Assembly: GCF_000972845.2 (NCBI RefSeq)
Contig: NC_040032.1
Location: 17,584,871 to 17,648,870 of the forward strand
DNA: 64,000 bases
Origin: Larimichthys crocea
Lineage: Eukaryota > Chordata > Actinopteri > Sciaenidae
Direction: 5' to 3'
Shown here one piece after another: positions 26,801 through 38,368 of this stretch (the stretch's first letter is position 1; each line of letters starts with the position of its first letter). The position numbers and the translations under genes are program-made. The notes below the pieces were generated by a model that was not told the DNA's origin, searched no databases, and worked only from the letters and a program-made list of their open reading frames with translations.

Positions 26801-28281
26801 TCATTTCTTTCTTATTTTGGACGCCTTTTTTTCTCACTTCATTAGTTTACACAGCCGGTCTCTACGGAAGCAGACAAAGTTTGGGAGAGCTGCAGCTGAT
26901 CCTTAAGCGTGAAGTGTGAAGTGCAGTTGGTGGGAAGAAGGATAACAAATTAATTCTCCAGACAGAACTTGGTGCCCTACATGGCAGAGGAGTGACTGGT
27001 AGACCAATTATGAAGCCATCTCACACTCCACAGGCCTTCCTATCAAATCCATCATGTTTGTAGAGATGACTACAGGGATTACAGCATGTAACAGTTGATG
27101 CATTAGGCTGTTTATCCATCAAGAGTGTAGTCAGGAGAATATACGCCACGGTGTATAACCTAAAGTGACATTTTAAACCATCATCACAGGGAATGGCTGC
27201 TGATCTGCATTATATCTGTCTCGTATATCTGAGCTCATGTTTACCTTTCAAATATTCAACATGAGCTTAATCATTGAGGTACAGAGGTGCAAATTTGAAA
27301 CTTTGAGGAGATTAAAAAGTATCTGTTGTCAGCAACCAGCGTTTTATTTCCCCCCTTCTGTCAAGCACAGACATCTAAGTGCTGCAGATTACTCAAAATC
27401 ACAGTGTTTGGCCAATTACAGGCCATCATGCTCCATCCTCCAGCTGGTGAACTGAGGATTGCACAGATGAGAGTTTGAGGCCAGAGACTTAGACACACAT
27501 CTGTGTAATTTTTAGATTAGCCTGGCAATGAGACGATTACAGCAGCCAAATAATCTGCATGCTGAGTTTCTCCTGCTGTCCTTATGCAGGTTAAAAAAAA
27601 AAAAAAGGTGTAGGAGTACTCACAGGCGTGTGTGACAGAGAAACTGTTGGAGGACTCCAGGTTGTCAACATTGTAATTGAGGTGGAAGGGTTTCTCGGTC
27701 ACATTCTGGTTGGTGTTATAGAGCTGGACAGCAAACCTGAAGGCGCTGTGCTCCTGCACTGTAGAGCGCATGAACAGTCCACCTGCAGGAGAGAACATGT
27801 CACACATCAGCATCCTTATTTCAGAGTTCATCACCAATACGCATGAAGGTTTTTATTCCCTATTTACAGTGTGGAGAACATCTGCGCATCAGTGCACAAA
27901 GGTTTGGATCTGTGTAGTTCAACAACAGATGAATAACACCCACTAAAAAAAAAAAAAAATGCACTGCAGATACTGAAAGTCTCGTTTTGGACCATTTGGA
28001 TCAACTCTATTTTTACCAAACCGCCTACAAAGACGCGCAGCCTCCTGGCTTCTCTTTTAGAGAAGTGAACTTGATGATGAATTAATGCAAAATAACCCCC
28101 CCCCCCCCCCCCCAAAAAAAAATAAATCAGCTCGACTTGTAAGATGACGTGAACAAAAGACACAGCAATCAAGAGCTTCCCAACTGAACTTACCAATGTT
28201 GATTTGATTCGGAAAACCTGCCAGCGAGTCCTCCAAAAAATACAATAAAACAAGCACTGTCGCTATTGTGCGATGCCACAT
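14071..28281 (-). CDS. gria3: AMPA-type glutamate receptor subunit GluA3, 5' part (coding exons 1-3)
   Basis: Partial gene for an AMPA-type ionotropic glutamate receptor, the ligand-gated cation channel of fast excitatory synapses. Coding pieces are 28281-28194, 27782-27624 and 14310-14071, joined in phases 1 and 1 (487 nt, 162 codons plus one base). They give a signal peptide, then the start of the extracellular amino-terminal domain. Landmarks: [20 protein letters not shown], the N-glycosylation sequon [29 protein letters not shown] and [15 protein letters not shown]. These match GluA3 better than GluA1, 2 or 4 (GluA4 has GGLFIRNTDQEYTAFRLA in this region). Ligand-binding, transmembrane and Q/R-site exons are not in the window and must lie beyond position 1. 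Teleosts carry gria3a and gria3b; I cannot tell which this is. Confidence 0.95.
15469..15895 (+). repeat. Dispersed family-A repeat, near-full copy
   Basis: About 427 bp in the same orientation as the first copy, from ATAGACAGTATCAAATATGG to ACATTGGCTTCAATTCAC and CACTGAGGTT. It lies in gria3 intron 2. Confidence 0.85.
17856..17887. repeat. T32 homopolymer
   Basis: 32 consecutive T in gria3 intron 2, preceded by TTTTTTC. In gria3 sense it is poly(A), possibly the tail of an otherwise unrecognisable retrocopy. Confidence 0.9.
21505..21575 (-). repeat. Dispersed family-A fragment with CRE palindrome
   Basis: The 5' end of the repeat in reverse: GGTGGGTGACGTCACG and GTTCATTCTTTATACTGTCA. TGACGTCA at 21534-21541 is a perfect cAMP-response-element palindrome. 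Confidence 0.65.
23335..23357. repeat. (CA)n microsatellite
   Basis: Eleven CA units in gria3 intron 2. Confidence 0.95.
23868..23973 (-). repeat. Dispersed family-A fragment (3' end), inverted
   Basis: TGGCAACCTCTGTGGCTGGG to GAGTCATCTCCATAATGTTA. It abuts the family-B piece at 23974. Confidence 0.75.
23974..24138 (-). mobile_element. Family-B MITE-like element, half copy
   Basis: Contains CACCATGTTTCTACAGTAGC and CCAGGACAGACAAACCAAAT and ends ACTGGACCTTTAAA, the inverse of the AAAGGTCCAGTG end of the piece at 25942. No coding capacity. Class uncertain. Confidence 0.6.
24238..24300. repeat. (GAA)n/(GAG)n purine tract
   Basis: 63 bp of pure purine on the plus strand, GAA units giving way to GAG units, immediately beyond the family-B piece. 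Mirror-type homopurine tracts can form triplex DNA. Confidence 0.95.
25942..26350 (+). mobile_element. Family-B MITE-like element
   Basis: Starts AAAGGTCCAGTGTGTCAGAT and shares GCCATGTTTCTACAGTAGCC and CAGAACAGACAAATTAAA with the piece at 23974. A family-A fragment sits in its middle. The far terminal repeat is lost. Confidence 0.55.
26148..26213 (+). repeat. Dispersed family-A fragment inside a family-B element
   Basis: ACAGACCATATAAAGATGGA then CATGACGTCACCCACAGG, with TGACGTCA at 26181-26188. It interrupts the family-B piece at 25942-26350. Confidence 0.6.
27624..27782 (-). CDS. gria3: gria3 coding exon 2
   Basis: 159 nt, the size I expect for this GRIA exon. The acceptor is CTCCTGCAG|GT and the donor T|GTGAGT. 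It encodes [13 protein letters not shown] through [10 protein letters not shown], the first lobe of the amino-terminal domain. It contains the sequon NVT in [11 protein letters not shown]. It enters with two bases (GT) that complete a Gly codon and leaves with one base (T) that becomes Phe when joined to exon 3. Confidence 0.93.
27783..28193 (-). other. gria3: gria3 intron 1
   Basis: 411 bp with GT/AG ends, unusually short beside introns 2 and 3. It contains a run of 18 C followed directly by 9 A on the plus strand (28096-28122), that is T9 then G18 in the transcript sense. Confidence 0.85.
28096..28122. repeat. C18-A9 homopolymer junction
   Basis: Eighteen consecutive C followed by nine A. 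It lies inside gria3 intron 1, about 75 bp downstream of the exon 1 donor. The length will be unstable and error-prone in sequencing. Confidence 0.95.
28194..28281 (-). CDS. gria3: gria3 coding exon 1 (signal peptide)
   Basis: Start codon at 28281. It encodes 29 residues plus one base: MWHRT, a hydrophobic core ([10 protein letters not shown]), then the likely signal-peptidase region DSLAG and the mature start FPNQINIG. The donor is G|GTAAG with the GT at 28193-28192. The preceding bases (AGAAAA) give an acceptable Kozak context with A at -3. The reading frame continues open past the donor but loses homology there. Confidence 0.9.
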
Positions 28282-28448
28282 TTTTCTCCGAGAAGTGAAA
28301 TCAACTCCTGGTCGGCTGGATGTGACAGATGGAAATCAAGGAGGAGAACCATGTACACGGGCAAAGAAATCCACAAGATGCGGCTCACTGTGTGCACCCA
28401 CGTTGAATGTGTGCCAGCGCAACTGCAGAGCCAGAGCCTGCCCCTCCG

Positions 28449-28512
28449 CTGCTGCTGCTGATGCTGCTGCTGCTGCTGCTGGTGGTGGTGGTGGTGGTGG
28501 TGATGGTGATGG
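28449..28512. repeat. Compound (CTG)n-(GGT)n trinucleotide tract
   Basis: CTG units with one ATG interruption run into GGT units and then two GATGGT units. It is about 170 bp upstream of the gria3 start codon, so it may lie in the 5' UTR or proximal promoter. On the gria3 strand it reads ACC then CAG. Confidence 0.95.
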
Positions 28513-28717
28513 AGACCTAAACCCAGTGTTTTATCTCAAAGATGGTGGTGGAGAAAAAGCGGATCTCTTTACTGTGGATAAGGAGCATTGAAATGGGCCA
28601 GAGAGGAGAGAAAGAAGAGAGGAGGGAGAAAGAGAGGGGAGGCGTTTATCAAACTTGGTCTGACGTTGAATTATAATAAGAGCAGCCTCCAGTCTTCCTC
28701 CTCACGTCACTGCAGAG

Positions 28718-28720
<3 letters not shown>

Positions 28721-28765
<45 letters not shown>

Positions 28766-28767
28766 TG
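28721..28767. repeat. (GT)n microsatellite
   Basis: About 19 uninterrupted GT units, an AT interruption, then more GT. It is in the 5' flank of gria3, roughly 440 bp from the start codon. Confidence 0.95.
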
Positions 28768-28859
28768 AGGCGGTGGAGCCTGTGTGTGTGATGTGTGTGG
28801 TGCAAAGCAGAGCAGCACACACCAAAATCTAGTCAGGAGACCAACAGTGTACTGCTGAG

Positions 28860-28949
<90 letters not shown>
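28860..28949. repeat. (TCTA)n tetranucleotide microsatellite
   Basis: About 22 perfect TCTA units. This length and purity predict high polymorphism. It lies about 580 bp upstream of the gria3 start codon. Confidence 0.97.
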
Positions 28950-29050
28950 CATCCTTGTTGTGTTCAGATGTACAGCAGCACTCATGCAGCAGTGCTCCTG
29001 CACACACCAGCAGCATAATCTTATGCTGTCCCCTGCAGGTGTTTGAGTGC

Positions 29051-29074
29051 AGAGAGAGAGAGAGAGAGAGAGAG
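29051..29074. repeat. (AG)n microsatellite
   Basis: Twelve AG units, the fourth short tandem repeat within 800 bp of gria3 exon 1. Confidence 0.95.
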
Positions 29075-30165
29075 TGTGGGATTGTGGGTTGATTTATCAC
29101 TGTTTAATCACTGGTTGCCAACCAGTGCTAAATATTAACATCCTAATTGACTTACTTTGCAATAAGTTATATCAGTTTCCTTTTTTTTTTTTTTTTGTTT
29201 CTGAGTCGAGGAGCAGTGACCTAAATAGTCGCCAAATAAAGTGTGGGTTTCATTCATCAGTGAGGAATAGGCTAACGTTGGTATAAAGACATTTCAGTGT
29301 ATTGAATGCACATCGCTGACACAAACAAAAGCCAGTTTCTGTGGGGGGGAAAAAGGGCACAGCGCATGATTGTCACTCTTTGTACACATTCGGGCACCGT
29401 GCATGCTGTTTAAAGAGAGTATCACGTCTGCCAGCAGACTCACAAAACACAGAATATGATGAGACGCCTTAAGTTGTCATTATGATTGTTATTAACTGTC
29501 ATACAGTTAGCTCGTTTGGCTGCATCTCAGACAGACAGCAGAGAGAAGAGGGGATGAGTTTGTGGTTTAACATCGTCCATCTAATTATTACATCTTTCAG
29601 CATGACACATTGTTGTGTTCTGCCTTGAAATCAGCACGAGAACAGCAATGGGAATTATCTTTATCACCTAATGAGATGACTGCCAGGTAATCCCAGGCTT
29701 TTAAACTAAACAATGTCAACGAACCTGTAGCTCAAACATGCTCCTGGATATTCACTCTCACTACTTCTGTCTTAAATAAATGCTCTCTAATGTCTGCAGC
29801 CTATGCAGCATCTAGAGTTTCACCCAATCACAGTCACTAACCTTGAGTTTACAGGTGCTTTTTTTTTTTATTACACAGTTGTGTATGATTTAAAGCACAC
29901 TCTGTACTCAACGCTGCAGCACTGTACAGGAATGTGATCTATTGAGATACAGTTATTGAAATCTATTTTTTTTTAAGGATGAGCACTCATCCGCCTGAAG
30001 TTCATTCTCTTTAATCATTTATCTATTTCAAGACGTTGAAGTTAAATCACTTTATTCACTCCAGTATTGCTTACTCACCGTGGGCGACTTACTTTCCATT
30101 AGATTAACTGAGCAATACAATATCAATTATGCTCACAGAGTGTGATTTGTTGGATGAGGAGTGGA

Positions 30166-30172
<7 letters not shown>

Positions 30173-30218
<46 letters not shown>
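30173..30218. repeat. (AT)n microsatellite
   Basis: About 23 uninterrupted AT units, able to extrude a hairpin. Confidence 0.95.
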
Positions 30219-30220
<2 letters not shown>

Positions 30221-31004
30221 AGTAGAAATCATTGCAGCTTCGTATTTAGAATGCTGCAAAACCAGCACAGCAGAACAGACTACAGAGTCTGTGCTTATTG
30301 ATCTGGATGTGATTTAATGCTTGGCATACAACTCTAATCTTTCACAGGACACACTGGGTAGAACAACTGCACTATAATTTAGCCCAATTTCATGAACAAA
30401 AATAATGTCCGGATGGTTTGACCTTTTTCGCAGACGTATACCGCTGTTAGTATGTCGTTTGTAGATATCACCTCCATGCCACTTGAAAAATGATCCAATT
30501 AATTGGAGCCCACTTAGACATGCAAGGTTTTATATATATATAGCCCAAAGTGCAGGCTGTAATTAACCACATTTAGGGGTGTTAATCTTACTAGATAAAA
30601 AAGAAAAAGCCCTCACAAATAATATTTCCTTTTAAACCATTATCTTAAAAAAACAACCTCACTACATGTCAAAATAACATTTTAAAGGTGCCATATGTAC
30701 AATTATGAAACATGTTACATATAAATGTTATGTTTCTGACTTTTCATTGATAATGTGTGAACATGTTGTAACCTCACTCAAAAAAATAGCCCTTCCACCA
30801 TGCGGCAGCTAATCCATCCAAACTTCCGAGGCTAAGCGAAGCTAAGCTGGGGTTGGCTGGCTCGATGGGGTGTTGACATAGTTCACCTAACATCCAAAGG
30901 TGTCATAATTAACAAGGGTTTCTGAATGTTATATAGAGACCATTTAAACTGGTACAACTTGCTAAATCGCATACCCAAACTTAAACCTCACCCTTTGATA
31001 CAAA

Positions 31005-31183
31005 CCATCCGCCCATTTCCTGTAACCGCTTATCCTCAAGCAGGGGCTGAAGCCTATCCCAGCTGACATTGGGCAAGAGGCGGGATACACCCTGGACAAG
31101 TCTCCAGGTAATCATAGGGCCAGGAATCAGGAACCTTCTTGCTGTGAGGCGACAGTGGTAAACACTGCACCACTGTGTTGCCC
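31005..31183 (+). repeat. Teleost dispersed repeat, shortened copy
   Basis: Contains CCTATCCCAGCTGACATTGG, GGCGGGATACACCCTGGACA and CTTGCTGTGAGGCGACAGTG, hallmarks of an abundant fish interspersed repeat. The middle section present in the next copy is deleted. The family class is not established here. Confidence 0.8.
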
Positions 31184-31259
31184 CTATAACAAAAGAAGGC
31201 TAAAAATCAGGACAAGAGAAACTCAGACTACCCTACCTTAAGCCAAAACTTCCCAGACT

Positions 31260-31586
31260 CCATCTCCATGCATTTTCCATAAATGCTTATCCCAATCAGG
31301 GATGCAGGGGGCTGGAGCTGATCCCAGCTGACACTGGGCAAAAGGGGACAAGACACCATGTCATCACAGCGCCAACACATAGAAACAAACAACCATTCAT
31401 GCTCACATTCACACCTACGCATAATTAAGACTCACCATTTAACTTGCATGTCTTTGGACTGTGGGAGAAAGCCAGAACGCCTGGAACGAACCCATGCAGA
31501 CTCCGAAGAACATGCAAACTCCACACAGAAACTCTTACAGGAAGCTTCTTACTGCGAGCTAATCACTGCAGCACCGTGCTGCACCT
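31260..31586 (+). repeat. Teleost dispersed repeat, longer copy
   Basis: Same family and orientation as 31005-31183. It keeps the middle: CATTCACACCTACG, ATGTCTTTGGACTGTGGGAG and CATGCAAACTCCACACAG. Sequence just after both copies is also related (AGGACAAGA, GACTACC), which favours tandem duplication. Confidence 0.8.
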
Positions 31587-34374
31587 ATATAACAGAACCA
31601 GGTTGAAAATTAGGACAAGAAAAAAAGTCTAGACTGAGACTACCTTGACCCCCTTTCCCCCCCTGATAATTTACATACAGTCCCTAACATGTGTAACGGT
31701 CTAACAGAAGGACATTTCTCAGCAGGGATAAGCTTCTGCGTCACGTGACATGAATGACATATTTGCCTCTCTGCTGCCTCTTAATGAGTTGGTTTGATGC
31801 TACACTTGATGCCAGCAGCACACTGATTCTTTGGTTTGAATAGCAGGCAGTGACTCTCAGAGTAAACACAGTAACAAGTTCCCTTGCAAATATCTGACTG
31901 CATTTCAATAAGCGTTAGGAGAGCATTCAGGTCACCATTACACTGCCTCTTCAGCACACCTTGGGCAAGCTTCCCACTTCCCACCGTGGCAAATGAGATC
32001 TGCTCAGGGAGTCTCTTGCTCACTGTCTGATACACAACCTCTTTAGCAAGATTCAATTGAGTGTAAATGTCAGCAGGTCTTTCCAGAAATTCCTATGGAG
32101 TTTAAGTAATAATGACATTTATAAAGTGTGGACCATATGGTGGGTGCAATTAATAGCTTGGTGTTGATCTGGCATTGCTCCAAGAGACTAATACGAGCAA
32201 TGTGATGATAAACCACAAACCCCCTGCTAGTTGGTGATGAACAGTGCGGACAAACATCAGCACTGTTTTTAGTGGTCGTAGAAGTGAATAGTGTGTCTAC
32301 TGCAGCCACATATATATCACGTAAAATGCTCAATCACTTGTCAATACCAATATATCAAAGTCTGTGAACTTAACCTTGTTTTATATATATATAGCAATTG
32401 CTTGTCATAACCCTCAGAATTATGCACACAAGTTGTAAGCCTGAGGGAGCAGAGTGGCCTAAATACAGGCGTATCCAGCGTAACACGTAGCACTGTGAAC
32501 AGAGAGCACACAGTTACAATCAGACACATCAGCCATCCGCAGTAATTAAGTCAACTCAAATCATTCTTTAAAATTCAGCGTGAACATTTGTCAAACAGAT
32601 TACACGAACGAGAACACAGACATAAAAACCATAGCAGTGTGCGAGTGTTGCTACATTTCATAAAACAGCTGATGTTCTGTCAATCAGAAAGGCTTGGTTT
32701 GCATATTATTTATGAAGCATTTATCAGGTAAAAAGCAGAGCTCTGCATGCACATTTTGCTCCTTTGTTTAACAGTGTATGAGTGTACATAATAAATGCTT
32801 TAGGGGTTGAAACTGAGCTTGTTTATTTAGTCAAAGTCTCTGTTTTGGTGTCATTACTCAGAGCTGGAACCTGTGAAATTGGATGTGGAAGTTTGCAGCC
32901 ACGTGCGCAGCGCCGCGTTTCACATTTAAAGATGACATTAGGGCCGAAAGCCTGCTGGGAGAATTGCAAAATGAACAGCAGAAGCGCTCTGATGCATGCA
33001 CAGCCTCATTTTTCTTGGGCAGATAACGTAAATGAAGGTTGAGACTGGATAATTAAAGATGAGACATCCAGTTGTTGTACGTCTTCACAACCAGAACAGC
33101 AAACTGCGTTATCTAGAGCCTTTATTTATCTTTGGTCAGGGATCAAGAGGTAGCAAATACAATCTAATAAAGTGTGATAACGCGTCGTTCTCCTGGATGC
33201 TCAGACTGAAGCAGACTTTGCTTTAATATCACAACTTTCAGTCAGCCAATATTATACACTCAGAGGACACTTGAGGGAATATACGCAATGGATTAACTGG
33301 AATTAATAACACATGTGCCACCAAAACTACAGACAGTATGTAACATGTCTGCCTGCCTGGAGAAAGGAAAGGGCTCCTGAGAGGTTTCACATGTAACTAA
33401 ACAATAAAAGTAATGCCTGTAAAATACTCTAGATTAAATGATGATCTTGTACTTTGTGTTATGGTACCCAAGGTCAGTGCTGCAATAAGTGGTCTGAAGC
33501 TCCCTAGAAAGGTCGGGAGACAAAAAGCGCACGCTGAGTGCTATAAAACCTTTCATGTTTCATTCTCCAAAGGCTTCCTGTAAAATGTCTGTATTTATGG
33601 CTCAACAGTGTTTCAGCTCCAGTAAGTGCTCCGAGCCTCTCAACATGTCACATCTTGCAATACGAGTTGTCTTCACTCAGACAGAGTACGCTTCATCCTC
33701 ACGATCCTGATTCTTATTTAACAATATGTTTTATTTCTAAAGGTTGTCTCGTCATTAGAGGCAACCATGATGGTATCACGAAGTATCACTCAGGATCCGC
33801 AAGCAGACAAATCAGATAATTTTAGGTGTACAAAGCCAGTGGTTTCATCAGTATGAGAGTTTTTTAGATACAGAGGCTGCTGTGTTCCTGTGGAGGCGGA
33901 GGGGTGGCCGGGTGGTAACATATTCATTTGGAGCAGCTGAGTGGACAAAAGCAGGGTGTAGGGTGTAGATGTGTCCTGGCGTGACACCGGTTTTTGGCTG
34001 ACAGCTCTGAGTAATCGTTTGAGATCACAGCAGAGGATGTCTCTGTGTTTGACCCACAGGTCAGAACCACAGAACCTTCTGGAAGATGGAAACTCGGAGG
34101 ATAATTAATGTATAAATAATTTCACTTCTCTGCTAGATCTCAGCTCACAACCCTGCCTGCGACTGCAAGTAGACAAGTCAAAAGAAAAGCTCTTTCCTTT
34201 GAGGTTATTTTCATGTCTTTCCCACTTCATTTTGTTTAGAATATGTCACTTAAGCAAGAGTTATGTATGTTATAATGTAATGTTGATAAGAATGAGACAA
34301 AGTGGTGACTTATATGACTAATTATCACTCTGTGTGCCTACACTCCTATGAATATGCTAGCAGCTCTGTGTGTT

Positions 34375-34805
34375 AATCTAAAAATGGGCAAAGATGTGGA
34401 TCACCGGTGGACCTGAGCCGGGGCTGAATGAAACCTTGGTGCTCAAACAAGCCACCCACCTGTCAATCAAAGAGGACACACTGTTAATTATGCATAATTT
34501 TAAGCCTCGATATAATTTGAACAGGTGAGTTCTATTAATTTTAAGCCTCGATATAATTTGAACAGGTGAGTTCTATAAAATTCGCCCTCAGTACAGTTGT
34601 CATGAACAGGGAAATTAGCTATAGAGATCAAAACTGTTTTTTGTACCAGGCTGTAAACATGTTAATTTCTGCTGTGAAGACATTTTAACATGGGGGCTTA
34701 TGGAGACTGACTCATTCTGTAGCCAGCTTCAAGTGGACGTTTGAGGAACTGCAGTTTTTGGCACTTCTGCATTGGCTTCACTTCACAGCCATGGAGGTTG
34801 CCACT
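34375..34805 (+). repeat. Dispersed family-A repeat with internal 42-bp tandem duplication
   Basis: Near-full copy lacking the first bases. TTAAGCCTCGATATAATTTG plus AACAGGTGAGTTCTAT occurs twice in tandem (about 34495-34577). It ends TGCATTGGCTTCACTTCACA then GCCATGGAGGTTGCC. Confidence 0.85.
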
Positions 34806-34859
34806 TGAGCTGCAGTAACACAGCAGTGCTTTAAGAATCGGTAAACAGACTCTAGCATC

Positions 34860-34932
34860 TTTCTAGTCTTCCGACCACTCAAGGCACTTTTACACTTCCG
34901 TATCTCAATCGCCCATTCACACACTAATGGCA
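34860..34932 (-). repeat. Fragment of the tRNA-derived SINE tail
   Basis: TTTCTAGTCTTCCGACCACT followed by CAAGGCACTTTTACACTTCC resembles the tail half of the SINE at 47715-48019. The tRNA-like head is missing. It abuts the end of a family-A repeat. Confidence 0.6.
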
Positions 34933-37900
34933 CTTATCTTCATCCTGTTTCACGGAAACCCATCTAATATGTTGGTGGAACATTTAACTCTAATGTGAAG
35001 CTAGAGGAAACAAAAGACGCTTCTTGGGAAACACACTGCGTTTTAATCCTGCAGCAAATCGTTGATTTAGTGAATACAATTTTGGCCCAGTCTTGAAAGT
35101 ATTCGCACAGGCAGCATAATTTACTGAACACTGGACACATAGCATTGATAACAGCGTTTATGGGCCTAATGAAGAAACCAAAGTGTGTATGTGCCACCTG
35201 GTAAATCTACTGTGTAGATAATTACCAAGCTGTGTGCACTGCTGCTCAGTGATATAGTGGTTAAATAGTAAATGATGTGTATCATATATCATAAAGTGTT
35301 TAACACTGCTGCATTCTTTGGTGTTACAGCTTAGCTTAGTCTGTATCTATATATACTGAATAGAGAAGAATACAGGAATGATTCAAAAATAACTAACAGG
35401 ATTTCAAATGTGATTAGGGGTTCAAAGGTTTTTTAAATGGACTAATACGAGTCAAAGTCAGGGGAGACTTTGCTCGGAGCCTGGCGGCAGAATTTCAAAC
35501 AAACTGAAAATGATTTAAGGATGACTGTGCTACGCAAGTAGAAAGTGCATCACAATAAACTAAACAGGATGTGACAAAGGCATGAGCAAGAATGAGAAAA
35601 TCCTTATAACCCAGCTGAAGCTCCGATACGACCTCCACTGAAAAGCCGAGATACTGTAGCTGATCACAGTCATTTCCCATCCAGCTTCACTAAGTTTGAT
35701 CTGCAACAAATATTGGAGCGTGATCCTAAACTTCAAATGCACAAAGATGACACAGACTCTTAACTGCGTAACCAGCTGTTACTTTTCAATAAAGCTGCTG
35801 AAAGCAGCTAATTATCACCTCACTTTGGATGTTGTGCAGATGGCTGACAAAAATTTCTTCAAGAAATTCATTGTGTGTTCAGAAACTGTAAAAGTGTTTT
35901 TTTTTTTTTTTTTAGAGCTTTGTTCCGCGTTATACTGCTCACCTGTGGCGTTTCTACAGTAAAAACAACACGCAGAGGCTCAACGTGGCTGATAACTATG
36001 GTACGAGAATGATTCTTAAACTCCCAGGATGGTGTAGTTTCAGCCAAATGTTTGTAAACGTCAGTGTGCCAACCTGCTCTGCATTATTACAAAACATTTA
36101 TCTGTTTCACAAAATGGCATCATTGTGGCATTGATCATTCCCAGGCTGAGCTCAGTCAGTTTTTTTTTAAATCATTTTGAGCTTAATTTGACAGACACAG
36201 CTGAAGAGTGACAGGAAGGTGGCGAGAGATAGAGAGGCACGGCATGTAGCAAAGAGCCACAGGTCGGAGAGCCTTTGTGTATGGAGTGATATGTGTTGTT
36301 ATGTATTTACTGCTTTTACACACATTGCTTTTATCCTATGTGCTATGGACCTTTTCTATAAGTGTCTATAATAAAATGTATTATTATATTATTATTCATT
36401 TTGAATTTCAGCTTCACAAAATGCTGGAATGCTTTGATTAACTGGGAAGCAGTGGCAGTACTAAGAACCAGTATTTACTCCATCTTTGCCAGGACGTGGG
36501 TTCATTGGACGTCCCCATCAGATCAGATACTTAGTGTTGGACATGTTTGGCCATTTACTTGGGATATTGATAACCAGGGATGCATCTAACTATTATTTTC
36601 TCTAAATATGACTTAAGAAGAAGGTGATTTTTTTTTTCAAAAGTTTTGTTTTGTTCAACCAACAGTCCAAAACTTAAAATGTATTTCAGTATACTATCAT
36701 GTATGACAAAGAAATATATCACATCATCATATTTTAAAAGCTGGATGCAGCAAATATATACATTTTGCTGAATATTCAGTTTAAAAAAAATGTTTATTTA
36801 ATCTGTGTGATCAACAAAATGGAATTAACTATTGGGTGAGTATCTAGAAAACTTGGGTTGTTACAATTAAAGCTGCAACAAACTGTTGGCATAGCAACGA
36901 ATACATATACTGACACTACAAATGTATGTGCTAAAAGATCCTACTGCATCTTTATATATGACAGTTCAATTCAAACACAAAACATCTTAAAACTCCTGTT
37001 TGTTATATAAAAAATGTTCGGCATAGCTTCTCATAGAAAAACAGAAACAAACTGTAGTTACAAATAAATTATATGAAGGAGCTAAAATGTGGAAGAGTAT
37101 AGATAATTTGATAAATAAATGTGTTGAGCACAATAAAAAAACAATAGGAAATACAGTGCAACTGCAAATGCAACTTAGTTCCAGTCAGCCCGATTGCAAC
37201 AGCAAAAAATCACTCAAAGAAACAGTTAAATATTACTTATTGCATTGTATTGTAGGTGATGAGCCTCTTATCTCATCAAGATGATTGTCACGTAGAGGGT
37301 TTGTTTATGTCCTAACACCAGCTCGGGCATCAGCATATCTGCTGTTTTAATGTAGAGGAATGAATCACTGTGATCATTAGGCTCATTTCTTTAAGTCAAA
37401 AGCTGAGAGGTATTTATTGTTTGCAGGCAGCAGAATTGCTTCACATTCCTGCCATTTCTTTCCTTCTTGACATGATGACAAACTGAGAATACATAATTGA
37501 AAAGAGTCTATTTCACTGGGGGGGAAAGTCCACTTGTCCATTACTAAACATGTAATTAAATTGTCACACGTCTTCAGTAGAAAGTGCAGCAACTGATGGA
37601 GCAGATTGTTCGCAAATGCAGAAAATGATGAAATAAAGGTCTAAAAATCTGGTAATTAGGAAGTCTTATTGAACAGCATGTTACTAACCAGAGGGAGCTA
37701 AGGTGCAGCAGCACAGATGAATATTAATGGGAATTTGATTAAACATTCCCACGTCTTTTACTGAATGTCCCACAGGCAAAGCGCTTACAGAACAAAACAA
37801 ATTAGCACAGCAATTTTAATTATCGATGTTCTGTTTTCTTTCATTCCTTGTCTCTCTGTTTGCCCGATGAGATCTCAGCAACAGATGTTTTAAAGAGGAC

Positions 37901-38368
37901 AAAACTAACATTAGACTTTCTGCCCTTTGGCTGACTTTCCATTAATATTCACCATAGTTCACATCTAAATCTGTGGAGTAAACTTTCATCCACGCACGCT
38001 CTTTCCCATGTGATAACGTTTCAGTCAAATATGTCAAATACTTAATTATAATTGTGCATATGGCTCCAAAAGTGCCACAGTTTTTTTTCTGCTTATGCAA
38101 GTGATCCCAGCAGAAGCTGATCCCAGTCCTAATTGCTTGCAATCTCATCCAACAGCAAAGCACTTTTTGAATGCGTTGTTTACTGCCAACATTTCACAAT
38201 GACACAAACACAAAGAAACAGGCGGCTATGGTGTTTGTTTGGTTTTTTTTTTAATGCATATGAGATGCTGTTTTCAATATATGGATAATCACATTAAACT
38301 GAGATGAATAGGAGGCATCTGCCTGATGAATTAGAGGCAAAATATGAAGCTGGTTGCAAACAAACAGG

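Larger units (their letters stand above)
14311..27623 (-). other. gria3: gria3 intron 2
   Basis: About 13.3 kb between exons 2 and 3. It holds family-A repeat copies (15469-15895, 21505-21575, 23868-23973, 26148-26213), two family-B MITE-like pieces (23974-24138 and 25942-26350), a long T run (17856-17887), a CA microsatellite (23335-23357) and a GAA/GAG tract (24238-24300). I recognise no other gene in it. Confidence 0.8.

Noticed and set aside
28268..28591. 107-codon plus-strand frame opposite gria3 exon 1
   Set aside because: Its alanine and glycine runs come from the CTG/GGT microsatellite. No homology was recognised.
28860..28949. TCTA array considered as a CRISPR-like or satellite array
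   Set aside because: It is a simple perfect tetranucleotide microsatellite with no spacers, in a vertebrate genome.
31444..31632. Plus-strand frames within 31.4-31.6 kb
   Set aside because: They fall inside a dispersed teleost repeat.
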